Source of the DNA: Bacillus massiliigorillae
Lineage (GTDB): Bacteria; Bacillota; Bacilli; Bacillales; DSM-1321
Direction: 5' to 3'
NCBI RefSeq assembly: GCF_000380245.2
Contig: NZ_HG428744.1
Location: forward strand, 132,935-196,934
Length of the DNA: 64,000 bases
Shown here in pieces: positions 1-8,937 of the stretch (position 1 is its first letter; each line of letters opens with the position of its first letter). The notes below the pieces were generated by a model. The model was not told the origin of the DNA and ran no database searches. It was given only the letters and a program-made list of their open reading frames with translations. A program made the translations under genes and the position numbers.

Positions 1-52
1 TACCACTAGTTTGAATTTGCCCACACTATTAAGTCCCCTTTAAATTAACAAA

Positions 53-78
53 GAAGGCATCCAAATTCGGATACCTTC
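53..78 (-). terminator. Intrinsic terminator after the first bceB gene
   Basis: A 10-bp stem with one G-T pair (GAAGGTATCC / GGATGCCTTC on the minus strand) and a 6-base loop lies just downstream of the permease stop codon. It is followed by a T-rich stretch. Confidence 0.75.
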
Positions 79-84
79 TCATTC

Positions 85-2094
85 TTACTTTACAATATTC
101 TTATATCCAACATACGTTGCAAAGAAGTAACCTCCGTATACAAGAATAAGAAATGCACCTGTAATTAACGATGGTATGAAAACACTTGTTTCACCAAATA
201 GCATAACTGCTTCATTTACTACCTTAATTCCAAAGAACGAATGAACAATCGCTAACGTTAACGGCATTAAGAAGTAAATTCCAATTTGCTTGAAGATGGC
301 TCGATTTGAAACCTTCATAGGTACACCGATTTTCTTAAGCATAGAATAGCGTGTAATATTATCGCTCGCCTCCGATAATTGCTGTAACGCCAATACAGCC
401 GTACTTGCAATAAGGAAAATAGCGCCTAAATAAATACCTAAGAATACGAAAATAGTTGAGTTACCGACAGCCGCATCATACGAATATGATTTCGTAAGTG
501 CGTAAATTGGATAACCTCGTTTCTGTGCCTCTGGTCCATAGCTTAAAGAACCCATCTTATCCATAATCTCTTTATCTTTGGCAACTACATTTTGCTTATA
601 GTTTACATTCCAAATTGATTCATACACGCTCATGCCTTTTACCGCCTCATCTGGTAAGACAACTACAATGGCATCACTTGGATTAAACGTATTTGTATAA
701 GAAAATTTCTCCGCTTTGCTATTAATGATTTTATAATCTTTACCTTGAATGTTAAGTGTTTTTTGGTTCTCAATTAAGTTTTCATTCGTTTTACGGAAAT
801 TCTCCATATTATAGAAAATCCATACAGAATCTTTCGGTATATTAACTGTTTTTTCTCCTTGCATATTAGCTAGTTTTTTATAGTCCGATTGCTTAATAGC
901 TGCTAATGGCATAGAAGGAGCATTTTTCGTCAGCTTTTCTGCCGATTCATCTTGATGCTTTTTCAATAAAGCATTTTGTTCTACTTTTGTATTGTATAAG
1001 TTAACGCTATATGCTTGATCGTATTTCGTTGTATCAATCTTATATTCCTTTAAGACTTTATTCACATCTACTGCTGATTGGTCTTCTGATGCTGCAAATG
1101 TATACACAGATGCATCAAATGGGTTCGCAGCTTCTAGTCCTGATTCCATAGAATTTTTAATACTAAAGCCTGTCGATAATACACCAATCGTAAAGAACAG
1201 CATGATACAAATAACAGACATTGATAAGAACGTTGTATTTACCTTACTATTAATTTGGCGCAATACGAACATATTGATATTGCTATAATAGATTTTTTTA
1301 TTGCGTTTTAAGATGTTTAACGCAAAGCCAGACAACGACATGAAGAATAAAAATGTTCCTGCTACACCTAAGATAATGCTAATTAATAATGAGTTATCTT
1401 GAGCGAACAGTCCATTTTCAAGAACGATTCGATAAGCAAAGCCTAGCAGTACAATCGAAACAATGAATAATAAAACAGATACCCATGTTTTGCGAATTTT
1501 CAAGCTTTCATTTTTACGAGAAGCTGTTAATAAATCAATCAATTTATAACGTGTAATCGTAAATGTATTAAACAACATAACTAATAAGTAGATAATTCCG
1601 AAGTAAAGCGCTGTTTTTCCAATCGCTTCTGTCGAAATAACAAACTCATATTTCTTCACATCTACTTCGAACATTTTCGCTGTTAAAATCGATAAGCCTT
1701 GTGAAGCAATGATACCAAGACCAAGACCGACAGCGAGCGATAACAATCCAACAAATAACGTTTCTGTTACGAGAATACGAGAAATCTTATATTTGCTCAT
1801 ACCGAGTGTCATATAAAGACCTAGTTCTTTTTTTCTTCGTTTAATTAAGAAATTATTTGCATAAATAATAAGAAAGCCTAGAACAACTGACACAAATACG
1901 GATACGTATGAAAGCAATTGTATTAACCCATCAATAGTGTTAGACTTCGCTTCAGACACATCGAACATCGCTTGCTGAGCTGAAATCGAATTAAAGCTAT
2001 AAAAAATACAAACTGCGAATGTTAAGGTTAAAAAGTAAATGAGAAAGTCACTAATACTTCTTTTTACATTACGAAAGGCTAGTTTAAAATACAT
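85..2094 (-). CDS. bceB: Bce-type ABC transporter permease (first copy)
   Basis: FtsX/MacB-like permease of a Bce-type antimicrobial-peptide detoxification transporter, 669 residues, the usual length. A membrane segment lies at about residues 16-33, further helices up to about residue 300, then a large extracytoplasmic domain (about 305-515), and three helices at the C-terminus. In this family the big loop senses and removes cell-wall-active peptides such as bacitracin or lantibiotics and signals to a BceS kinase. A GTG start five codons upstream is possible, but the ATG at 2094 has AGGTGG at proper distance and matches the start and length of the second copy. It overlaps the ATPase gene by 11 nt. 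The substrate is not readable from sequence. Confidence 0.93.
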   Translation of the reverse strand: MYFKLAFRNVKRSISDFLIYFLTLTFAVCIFYSFNSISAQQAMFDVSEAKSNTIDGLIQLLSYVSVFVSVVLGFLIIYANNFLIKRRKKELGLYMTLGMSKYKISRILVTETLFVGLLSLAVGLGLGIIASQGLSILTAKMFEVDVKKYEFVISTEAIGKTALYFGIIYLLVMLFNTFTITRYKLIDLLTASRKNESLKIRKTWVSVLLFIVSIVLLGFAYRIVLENGLFAQDNSLLISIILGVAGTFLFFMSLSGFALNILKRNKKIYYSNINMFVLRQINSKVNTTFLSMSVICIMLFFTIGVLSTGFSIKNSMESGLEAANPFDASVYTFAASEDQSAVDVNKVLKEYKIDTTKYDQAYSVNLYNTKVEQNALLKKHQDESAEKLTKNAPSMPLAAIKQSDYKKLANMQGEKTVNIPKDSVWIFYNMENFRKTNENLIENQKTLNIQGKDYKIINSKAEKFSYTNTFNPSDAIVVVLPDEAVKGMSVYESIWNVNYKQNVVAKDKEIMDKMGSLSYGPEAQKRGYPIYALTKSYSYDAAVGNSTIFVFLGIYLGAIFLIASTAVLALQQLSEASDNITRYSMLKKIGVPMKVSNRAIFKQIGIYFLMPLTLAIVHSFFGIKVVNEAVMLFGETSVFIPSLITGAFLILVYGGYFFATYVGYKNIVK

Positions 2095-2851
2095 TGTTAG
2101 AGTCACCACCTAACATGGTTACCACTTCAATAATTTGATTAAAGAATTCTTTTCGTGTCTTATTACCACGGAATAGCTCCTTAAAGATTTCACCATCTTT
2201 AATAAATAAAATACGGTGCGCATAGCTTGCGGTAAAAGCATCGTGTGTAACCATTAAGATTGTTGTTTGTAGTTCTTGATTCAGCTTTTCAAATGAATCT
2301 AATAAAAGAGTAGACGACTTCGAATCTAGAGCTCCCGTTGGCTCATCTGCTAATACTAGCGTAGGATTCGTAACAATCGCCCTTACAGAAGCTACCCTCT
2401 GCTTTTGTCCCCCTGACATTTGATAAGGAAATTTATTTAGCACTTCTGTAATCTCCAATTTCGCAGCCATTTCTTTTACAAGGATATCAATCTCACTTGT
2501 TTTTCTACCTTGAATGGTTAACGCAATGGCAATATTCTCAAATGCAGTTAAAGTATCTAGTAAATTGAAATCTTGAAAGATAAAACCTAATTCATCACGG
2601 CGAAACTTCTCAAGCTTCCCAGCTTTCAGCTTTGTCACGTCCTGCCCTTTAATTGAAATCATCCCTGAAGAAACACGATCTATTGTCGAAATACAATTCA
2701 ATAATGTTGTTTTCCCGCTTCCAGAGGGTCCCATAATACCAACGAATTCCCCCTCTTCTACTGTAAAACTAATATCATTTATCGCTTTAGAAACATTACC
2801 TTTATTCCCGAACTGTTTCTCTATATGATCAACTGTCAATACCGTACTCAT
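2084..2851 (-). CDS. bceA: Bce-type ABC transporter ATPase (first copy)
   Basis: Cytoplasmic ATP-binding subunit, 255 residues, of the MacB/LolD-like class. Walker A GPSGSGKTT is at residues 41-49, the Q-loop near 93, the signature MSGGQ at 145-149, Walker B VLADEPT at 166-172 and the H-loop His at 203. A TTG three codons earlier sits directly against the GGAG motif, so the ATG at 2851, ten bases downstream of it, is the better start. The gene is translationally coupled to bceB (11-nt overlap). It is nearly identical in layout to the second bceA at 6220-6987, which points to duplication of the module. A BceR-type operator lies 83 bp upstream. Confidence 0.94.
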   Translation of the reverse strand: MSTVLTVDHIEKQFGNKGNVSKAINDISFTVEEGEFVGIMGPSGSGKTTLLNCISTIDRVSSGMISIKGQDVTKLKAGKLEKFRRDELGFIFQDFNLLDTLTAFENIAIALTIQGRKTSEIDILVKEMAAKLEITEVLNKFPYQMSGGQKQRVASVRAIVTNPTLVLADEPTGALDSKSSTLLLDSFEKLNQELQTTILMVTHDAFTASYAHRILFIKDGEIFKELFRGNKTRKEFFNQIIEVVTMLGGDSNNVF

Positions 2852-2933
2852 ATCGTTCAATCTCCTTTGTATTTGATACTTAAATTGTAAATCTATTAGT
2901 AAAAATCAAATATCGATTGAGATTTCAAATGCC

Positions 2934-2947
2934 TTACAAAGTTGTAA
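2934..2947 (-). promoter_or_regulatory. BceR-type operator upstream of first bceA
   Basis: Inverted repeat TTACA-AAGT-TGTAA. It matches the TnACA-N4-TGTAA pattern known for BceR-like response regulators and lies 83 bp before the bceA start. The second copy of the transporter has the same box at nearly the same distance (7071-7084). Confidence 0.7.
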
Positions 2948-3022
2948 GAAAGATTGAACACGCTGTAAGGTGGCCAATTCAAGCATAGGTACAGAGAGCC
3001 TAATTATTAGCGACAATAAAAA

Positions 3023-3059
3023 AACTGCTCACAGTCAATGACTTTGACTATGAACAGTT
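3023..3059 (-). terminator. Intrinsic terminator after yeiH
   Basis: Long imperfect stem (AACTGtTCAtAGTCAA paired with TTGACTgTGAgCAGTT) followed by seven T on the minus strand, immediately downstream of the YeiH-family gene. Confidence 0.85.
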
Positions 3060-3065
3060 ATATCT

Positions 3066-4064
3066 TTACAACAAAATAAAAATAAGCAATAATGCTATAG
3101 CTATTTGGAATATACCAATTCCACCTGCATATGCAGATAATTTCCAACCATGTTGCGTTAAATCTCTCACCTTTACACTCATCCCAATACCAGCAAGTGC
3201 AATAATTTCTAAATAATTACCGAACTCTTTAATTGGATGTGTAACAGCCGTTGGGAATAGAAAAATACTGTTGATTAAACATAGTAATAAAAACCCCGCT
3301 ACATACCATGGGACAATGGACTTCATATTGAATTTTTCTTTTACAGGTTGTTCCACTTGCTTACCATTTTTCACTTGTTGCAATATGAATACCACAGCTG
3401 CTAAAAAGATAATTCTACTAATCTTAAAAACGGCAGCCTGATCTTTAACAGCCTCACCGACAATACTTCCACTGGCAACTACTTGCCCAACTGATTGCAA
3501 CGTTCCTCCAATAAGAGCGGATGATTGTAGTACCTCATTATGAAAGAGGATGCTTGTAATGGCAGGAAGAACAATCATCATAACCGTACCTAATAAATTA
3601 ACAATCGTAACCGATACTGCCATATCAGAAACTTTCGCTTTCAAAGCTGGCGCTGTAGCTGCAATAGCAGATGAACCACATACCGCATTACCACTTGCCA
3701 TTAATAAACCAAAATCCTGTTCAAACTTTAGCTTCTCTCCTAGCCATATAACAAAAGCTATCGTACATACCATTTGAATAAGGATGTAAGAAAGCCCTGT
3801 AATGCCAATTTCAAAGATCGAATGAAAAGTTAAAGTTGCTCCTAGTAAAATAATCGAATAATACAATAAATTGCTTTCTGAAAACTTAATACCGGGTCTC
3901 AAGCTTTCATTCGAACCAATTGGCAGATTACCAATGACGATACCAATCAAAATGGCAAACAACCCACTACCTAAGCTAGGAAAAAAATGTCCAATCACTT
4001 TGCCAAGAATAGCAATTGCTACGCACAAAATCAATCCTGGTAGAATACTCTTCATTTTTTTCAT
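3066..4064 (-). CDS. yeiH: YeiH-family putative sulfate exporter
   Basis: Integral membrane protein of 332 residues with about ten hydrophobic segments, recognisable as the UPF0324/YeiH family. The family is annotated as putative sulfate exporter, but the function is poorly established. The N-terminal helix starts MKKMKSILPGLILC, and the glycine-rich loop GLLMASGNAVCGSSA near residue 120-135 is typical. AGGTGG lies eight bases before the ATG. It is a single-gene unit with its own terminator and a palindrome (4135-4148) upstream, sitting between two copies of a Bce-type transporter. I see no functional link to bacitracin resistance, so the position may be accidental insertion between duplicated modules. 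Confidence 0.85.
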   Translation of the reverse strand: MKKMKSILPGLILCVAIAILGKVIGHFFPSLGSGLFAILIGIVIGNLPIGSNESLRPGIKFSESNLLYYSIILLGATLTFHSIFEIGITGLSYILIQMVCTIAFVIWLGEKLKFEQDFGLLMASGNAVCGSSAIAATAPALKAKVSDMAVSVTIVNLLGTVMMIVLPAITSILFHNEVLQSSALIGGTLQSVGQVVASGSIVGEAVKDQAAVFKISRIIFLAAVVFILQQVKNGKQVEQPVKEKFNMKSIVPWYVAGFLLLCLINSIFLFPTAVTHPIKEFGNYLEIIALAGIGMSVKVRDLTQHGWKLSAYAGGIGIFQIAIALLLIFILL

Positions 4065-4134
4065 ATTTTTACCACCTAAATGTTTTTATATTTTTAACTT
4101 ACTAAATGTTTCTCTATAAGGAAAATAAATTATA

Positions 4135-4148
4135 ATAATACGTATTAT
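4135..4148. promoter_or_regulatory. 14-bp palindrome upstream of yeiH
   Basis: Perfect palindrome ATAATACGTATTAT in the promoter-sized gap about 70 bp upstream of yeiH. It could be an operator for an unknown regulator. In such AT-rich DNA part of the symmetry may be chance. Confidence 0.35.
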
Positions 4149-4184
4149 AAGTAAATACTTATAGTGCATTTTTCAGAATGACAA

Positions 4185-4216
4185 AAAAGACAAGAACCAT
4201 ACGGCTCTTGTCTTTT
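4185..4216 (-). terminator. Intrinsic terminator after second bceB
   Basis: Stem AAAAGACAAGAgCC / GGttCTTGTCTTTT with a 4-base loop and a T-run on the minus strand, directly after the second permease gene. Confidence 0.88.
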
Positions 4217-4220
4217 CATG

Positions 4221-6230
4221 CTATTTCACAATATTTTTATACCCTGTATAAGTGGCTAAAAAATAACCGCCATACACAACCACTATAATTAATCCTGTAA
4301 TAAGGGAAGGCAGCAATACACTTGAATTCCCGAAGAAGACAATTGCTTTATTTACTACTTGAATGCCGAAGATAGAATGCACAATCGCTAAGGATAACGG
4401 CATCATGAAATAAATAAAGATTTGTCGGAAGATTGCCTTGTTAATCCCTTTCTTCGTAACACCAATTTTCTTCAACATCGTATAGCGCTCTCTATTATCA
4501 CTTGCTTCAGAAAGCTGTTGCAAGGCAAGAATGGCAGCACTTGAAATTAAGAAAACAATACCAAGATAGATTCCGATAAACACAAATATCGTAGATTGCC
4601 CAACACTCATATCATATGCTAGTGTTCTCGTTAATCCATGTAAGAAGAAACCGTATTTCTCTGTATTCCCTCCTGTTGTCATGAAAGAGTTGAACATTTT
4701 ATAAAATTCATCATCAAATTTTTCTTGATTACCTTGTGTATAGTTAATATTTAGATTTGAAATACTTGGTTTCCAGTTTTTCACTGTTTCATCAGGTACT
4801 ACTACTAACAAGGTTTCCATCGCTGCATAATCTGTTTTCGTTGAGAAAGACTGTATTTCTTTCTGTGAAATCTTATATTCTTGACCATCTAACGTAATTT
4901 TGTTCTGATCTTTAATAAAACGATTCAATGTGTCTTTCATAGCAGATACATTTGATAATAAGATTACTTCGTTTTTCCCCATTGTTAATGGTTCTTTTCC
5001 TTGCATTTTAACTAAGCGCTCGTAATCTGATTTTTTAATCGCTTCAATGGATGCATCGTAATTGCCGGAAAACATTGATTTTGTTTTACTATCAGCATAA
5101 GGTTTCAACAAAGAGTTCATACCAGTATTTGTCTTATAAAAATTGAAACTAAATACATCACCATATTGATTCACATCTATATTCATTTGCTTTAATGCAT
5201 CTGGAACTGTTATAGGTTTTTCATCATCAAGATAGCTATAAATAGAGACATCATATGGTGTCGCAGCATCTAAATCTTTCTGCATAACATTTTTCAAACT
5301 AAAACCAGTAGATAAAACACCAATTGTAAAAAATAACATGATAGATATAACTGTCATTGAAACAAATGTTGTATTTACTTTGCTATTAATTTGACGTAAT
5401 ACAAACATATTTACATCTTTAAAATAGATATTTTTATTACGCTGAAGCATGTTTAACATAAAACCTGATAACGACATGAAGAATAAGAACGTTCCAAGTG
5501 TACCTAAGCCCACGCAGAACCATGTTAAAGTCATACTTTCAAATAAGCCATACTTTAACATCACTCCATATGAGATTCCTAAAATGATGATAGATACGAT
5601 AAAAAGAAAAACGGAAGTTGACGTTTTACGGATTTTTAAACTTTCATTTTTTCTTGCTGCTGTTAACAAATCAATCAATTTATATTTTGAAATAATAACA
5701 CTATTAAAAATCATAACAAACAAAAAGATAATTCCAAAATATAGAACTGTCTTTAAAATAGCAGCACTAGAAAATACAAATTCAAACTTCGTTAAATCAA
5801 TCTCAAACATTTTAGCTGTTAATACAGATAAGCCTTGAGAAAGAAGAATCCCAACAGCTAGACCTGCCACTAACGAAATCATCCCTACAAAGAATGTCTC
5901 AACGACAAGAATGCGAGAGATAGTATACTTACTCATCCCCAATGACATATACAACCCAAGTTCTTTTTTACGTCTTTTAATTAAAAAGTTATTCGCAAAT
6001 ATAATTAAAAAGCCTAACACAATGGATACAAACACCGAAAGCATCGAAATAATTTGTGTTAACATCTTTATATTCTCTGAAACACTTGCTGATACATTCA
6101 TCATTGCCTTTTGATCAGACAGCGAATTAAAACTGTAAAAAATACAAACTGCAAAAGTTAACGTTAAGAAGTAAATAAAATAATCTTTAAAACTTCTTTT
6201 GACATTTCGTGCTGACAGTTTAAAGAACAT
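4221..6230 (-). CDS. bceB: Bce-type ABC transporter permease (second copy)
   Basis: Permease of 669 residues, collinear over its full length with the permease at 85-2094. The first 45 residues differ at only a few sites, while the extracytoplasmic domain (about 305-515) is much more divergent, as expected when duplicated modules diverge in peptide specificity. An N-terminal helix lies at about 16-33 and the C-terminal helices at about 540-565, 598-618 and 636-660. The start overlaps the ATPase gene by 11 nt, the same arrangement as in the first copy. In known Bce systems the permease forms a complex with the BceS kinase, here encoded just upstream at 7118-8134. Confidence 0.93.
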   Translation of the reverse strand: MFFKLSARNVKRSFKDYFIYFLTLTFAVCIFYSFNSLSDQKAMMNVSASVSENIKMLTQIISMLSVFVSIVLGFLIIFANNFLIKRRKKELGLYMSLGMSKYTISRILVVETFFVGMISLVAGLAVGILLSQGLSVLTAKMFEIDLTKFEFVFSSAAILKTVLYFGIIFLFVMIFNSVIISKYKLIDLLTAARKNESLKIRKTSTSVFLFIVSIIILGISYGVMLKYGLFESMTLTWFCVGLGTLGTFLFFMSLSGFMLNMLQRNKNIYFKDVNMFVLRQINSKVNTTFVSMTVISIMLFFTIGVLSTGFSLKNVMQKDLDAATPYDVSIYSYLDDEKPITVPDALKQMNIDVNQYGDVFSFNFYKTNTGMNSLLKPYADSKTKSMFSGNYDASIEAIKKSDYERLVKMQGKEPLTMGKNEVILLSNVSAMKDTLNRFIKDQNKITLDGQEYKISQKEIQSFSTKTDYAAMETLLVVVPDETVKNWKPSISNLNINYTQGNQEKFDDEFYKMFNSFMTTGGNTEKYGFFLHGLTRTLAYDMSVGQSTIFVFIGIYLGIVFLISSAAILALQQLSEASDNRERYTMLKKIGVTKKGINKAIFRQIFIYFMMPLSLAIVHSIFGIQVVNKAIVFFGNSSVLLPSLITGLIIVVVYGGYFLATYTGYKNIVK

Positions 6231-6987
6231 TATTTGTATCCCCTCCTAGTAGCGTTACAACTTCAATAATACGATTGAAAAATTCTTTTCTTGTATCATT
6301 TCCACGAATTAGCTCATTGAAAATCTTACCGTCTTTAATAAACAGAATCCGTTTCGCATAGCTCGCTGTGAACGCGTCATGCGTAACCATGAGTATTGTT
6401 GCTTGTAATTCTTCATTCAGTTTTTCAAATGAATCTAGCAGAAGACGAGCTGATTTTGAATCAAGTGCTCCAGTCGGTTCATCCGCTAGGATAAGTGTGG
6501 GATTCGTTACAATTGCACGTGCTGACGCAACCCTTTGCTTTTGTCCACCCGACATTTGATAAGGGAACTTGTCTAATACAGATGTAATTTCTAATTTAGC
6601 AGCAATATCTTCTACAAGTTTTGTAATTTCCGATGGTTTGCGCCCTTGAATCGTTAGCGCAATCGCAATGTTTTCAAACGCAGTTAACGTATCTAAAAGG
6701 TTAAAATCTTGAAAGATAAAACCTAATTCATCACGGCGAAACTTCTCTAACTTACCTGCTTTTAGCTTCGTAATATCTTGTCCGTTAATTTGGATGTTAC
6801 CAGTCGTCACGGTATCTATTGTCGAAATGCAGTTCAATAGTGTTGTTTTACCACTTCCAGATGGACCCATGATTCCAACGAACTCGCCCTTTTCTACTTC
6901 AAAGCTTATATGATCAATAGCTTTCGCTACATTTCCTTTATTACCAAAATACTTTTCAATACCGTCCACTTTAAGTACGTTAGCCAT
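6220..6987 (-). CDS. bceA: Bce-type ABC transporter ATPase (second copy)
   Basis: ATP-binding subunit of 255 residues with Walker A GPSGSGKTT (41-49), signature MSGGQ (about 145-149) and Walker B LILADEPTGAL (about 165-175). An open frame extends 37 codons further upstream, but the ATG at 6987 with an AAGGAGA motif gives exactly the same length as its paralogue at 2084-2851, and the extension crosses the promoter region. It is preceded by a BceR-type box at 7071-7084. As the copy nearest the bceS/bceR genes, it is the more likely cognate transporter of that two-component system. Confidence 0.94.
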   Translation of the reverse strand: MANVLKVDGIEKYFGNKGNVAKAIDHISFEVEKGEFVGIMGPSGSGKTTLLNCISTIDTVTTGNIQINGQDITKLKAGKLEKFRRDELGFIFQDFNLLDTLTAFENIAIALTIQGRKPSEITKLVEDIAAKLEITSVLDKFPYQMSGGQKQRVASARAIVTNPTLILADEPTGALDSKSARLLLDSFEKLNEELQATILMVTHDAFTASYAKRILFIKDGKIFNELIRGNDTRKEFFNRIIEVVTLLGGDTNNVL

Positions 6988-7070
6988 GTTTTTATCAATC
7001 TCCTTTTTCTTGTTGGTTCTAGTGTATCTCTTAACAAGAAAAATACATATTGCTCTACATTTCGATAATC

Positions 7071-7084
7071 TTACATTTTTGTAA
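7071..7084 (-). promoter_or_regulatory. BceR-type operator upstream of second bceA
   Basis: Inverted repeat TTACA-TTTT-TGTAA, 84 bp upstream of the bceA start at 6987. It has the same pattern and distance as the box at 2934-2947. Confidence 0.72.
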
Positions 7085-7102
7085 GAGAAGCTGAACAAAA
7101 AA

Positions 7103-7127
7103 AGAGCCCTTTTTTATTTAGGACTCT
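7103..7127 (-). terminator. Terminator overlapping the end of bceS
   Basis: AGAGTCCT / AGGGCTCT stem followed by seven T on the minus strand. Its upstream arm includes the stop codon region of the kinase gene. It separates bceRS from the bceAB promoter. Confidence 0.8.
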
Positions 7128-8134
7128 AATAATAGTATTTTGCTTTTTGGAAAGATAATATGTACCTCTGTACCTACATCCTTTGTCGATGTAAGAGTTA
7201 AACCTAGATGTAATTTATCCGCTAATGTTTTACAAATATATAACCCCATGCCTGTCGACTTTCTGTAAAGCCGACCATTCTCACCTGTAAAACCTTTCTC
7301 AAATACACGCCCGATATCTTTTTCATCGATACCGATACCATTATCAAAGATTTTAAGTATAAGATTGTTTTCCTGTTTAACCGTTGATATTTGGATTTTA
7401 CTTTCTGATTTATTACTATAATTAATAGCATTAACAAGGATTTGATTTACGATGAACTCAACCCATTTCTCATCACTAAACACAACCTCGTCCAATTCAG
7501 CTAATTGAAGTTGAATTTTCTTGTGTATAAAAGATTTTGCATTACGTTTAATGACTTTTGAAACACAAGCCTTCAAATCGAATTCTTTCACAATATAATC
7601 TTTGCCGGCACTATTGCTGCGTGCATAATAAAGAGCTTGCTCCACATAATCTTCAATTTTATTAAGTTCTTCGACGATTCCCTTTGTAGCTTCATTTTTT
7701 TGATTTTCAAGCATAAGCTTACTCGTTGCAATAGGTGTTTTAATTTCATGCACCCAAGCCTCAATATACTCGCGGTATTCAGTTTGCTTATTTTTATACC
7801 TATTCACGTGCTCATGCATCTGTTTATCTGTTGTTTTTAGTATGTCGTACACGATTTGTCCTTCAAGAAAATCTGGTTCTTCAATAACCTCAGATAACAA
7901 ATACTTTTGATCCAATGTTTCTAAATTGCTTTGTAATGTATCATAAAACTTTTTGCGCCTGATAAATTCTAATGCATATGAAACGAGTAACGGACCAAAC
8001 CAAGCAATGAAAACAATGATAATAACAACGCTTTGTACTTTAATTAGCCATAAAAAAATAGCTATGAAGATAAATAAAACTCCATTGCCGATCAAAAAAA
8101 TAGCTCTTTCCTTCAGGTAGTCTCTTAGCTTCAT
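7118..8134 (-). CDS. bceS: BceS-type intramembrane-sensing histidine kinase
   Basis: Histidine kinase of 338 residues. Two N-terminal transmembrane helices (about 11-31 and 35-56) are joined by only a few residues, so there is no extracellular sensor domain. This is the hallmark of intramembrane-sensing kinases that read the state of a BceAB transporter. The phosphoacceptor His is at 129 in HEIKTP; an N-box lies near 230 (NQILVNAINYS), G1 as DNGIGI and G2 as GMGLYICK. It overlaps the response regulator gene by 4 nt (ATGA), so the two are co-translated. The expected partners are BceR and the BceB permeases at 4221-6230 and possibly 85-2094. Confidence 0.93.
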   Translation of the reverse strand: MKLRDYLKERAIFLIGNGVLFIFIAIFLWLIKVQSVVIIIVFIAWFGPLLVSYALEFIRRKKFYDTLQSNLETLDQKYLLSEVIEEPDFLEGQIVYDILKTTDKQMHEHVNRYKNKQTEYREYIEAWVHEIKTPIATSKLMLENQKNEATKGIVEELNKIEDYVEQALYYARSNSAGKDYIVKEFDLKACVSKVIKRNAKSFIHKKIQLQLAELDEVVFSDEKWVEFIVNQILVNAINYSNKSESKIQISTVKQENNLILKIFDNGIGIDEKDIGRVFEKGFTGENGRLYRKSTGMGLYICKTLADKLHLGLTLTSTKDVGTEVHIIFPKSKILLLES

Positions 8135-8805
8135 GACATAATATACCCAAGACCACGTCTTGTTTCGATTGGATTTTCCATCCCTATGCCTTCAATCTTT
8201 TTGCGTAATCTCGTTATATTTACAGATAACGTATTATCATCAATAAACAAATCCGATGACCATAAATATTCCATTAATTCTTCTCTAGATACAATCTTAC
8301 CTTTATTCTTCATCAAACAATGTAGTATTTTCAATTCATTTTTCGTTAGCTCTTCCTGCTGATTTTGATGAGATATAGAACCGCTTGATAAATGTAATTT
8401 CAAAGCTCCATAGTTTAAAACAGCAGATTCTTGTTTTGCATATGTACGCTTTAATACCGATTCAATACGAGCTAATAGAATCTGTGTATTGTATGGCTTC
8501 GTTACAAAATCATCCGCGCCAAGATTCATACTCATTAATTCATCCACTTCATTATCTCGGCTTGTTACAATAATAATCGGAACTTGAGATGTTTTACGAA
8601 TTTCTCTACAAATATAATAACCATCAAACACTGGCAAGTTAATATCTAATAAAATAAGATGGACATCCTCCTGATTCACATATTGCATAATATTTTGAAA
8701 GTCATCTGGTGCTTCGACAGCATAACCATAATTCGATAAAAATTCTTTTAACTCATTTCGTAGCGTTTCTGTATCTTCTACAATTAAGATTTTCATCTTA
8801 TCCAT
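8131..8805 (-). CDS. bceR: BceR-type response regulator (OmpR family)
   Basis: DNA-binding response regulator, 224 residues from the ATG at 8805, which has TTAGGAG nine bases before it; an open frame 30 codons longer lacks a good ribosome site. The receiver domain has acidic residues at 10-11, phospho-Asp at 54 (LLDINLP), Thr at 81 and Lys at 103 (VTKPY). A C-terminal winged helix of the OmpR/PhoB type ends in TRRGLGYIMS. It is the probable activator of both bceAB promoters through the TTACA-N4-TGTAA boxes. Confidence 0.93.
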   Translation of the reverse strand: MDKMKILIVEDTETLRNELKEFLSNYGYAVEAPDDFQNIMQYVNQEDVHLILLDINLPVFDGYYICREIRKTSQVPIIIVTSRDNEVDELMSMNLGADDFVTKPYNTQILLARIESVLKRTYAKQESAVLNYGALKLHLSSGSISHQNQQEELTKNELKILHCLMKNKGKIVSREELMEYLWSSDLFIDDNTLSVNITRLRKKIEGIGMENPIETRRGLGYIMS

Positions 8806-8899
8806 TCTAGCCACTCCTAAAAAATGTGTTGTAGTAACATATTTCATTATAGCTACTTTTGAATTAGTATGCTTTGGAATTCCATATTTCCACAAAAAT

Positions 8900-8934
8900 A
8901 AAAGGGGATGTCCAATATTTGAACATCCCCTTTT
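8900..8934 (-). terminator. Terminator after siderophore-binding lipoprotein gene
   Basis: Stem AAAAGGGGATGT / ACATCCCCTTTT with an 11-base loop, directly downstream of the gene at 8938-9945. Confidence 0.85.
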
Positions 8935-8937
8935 ATA

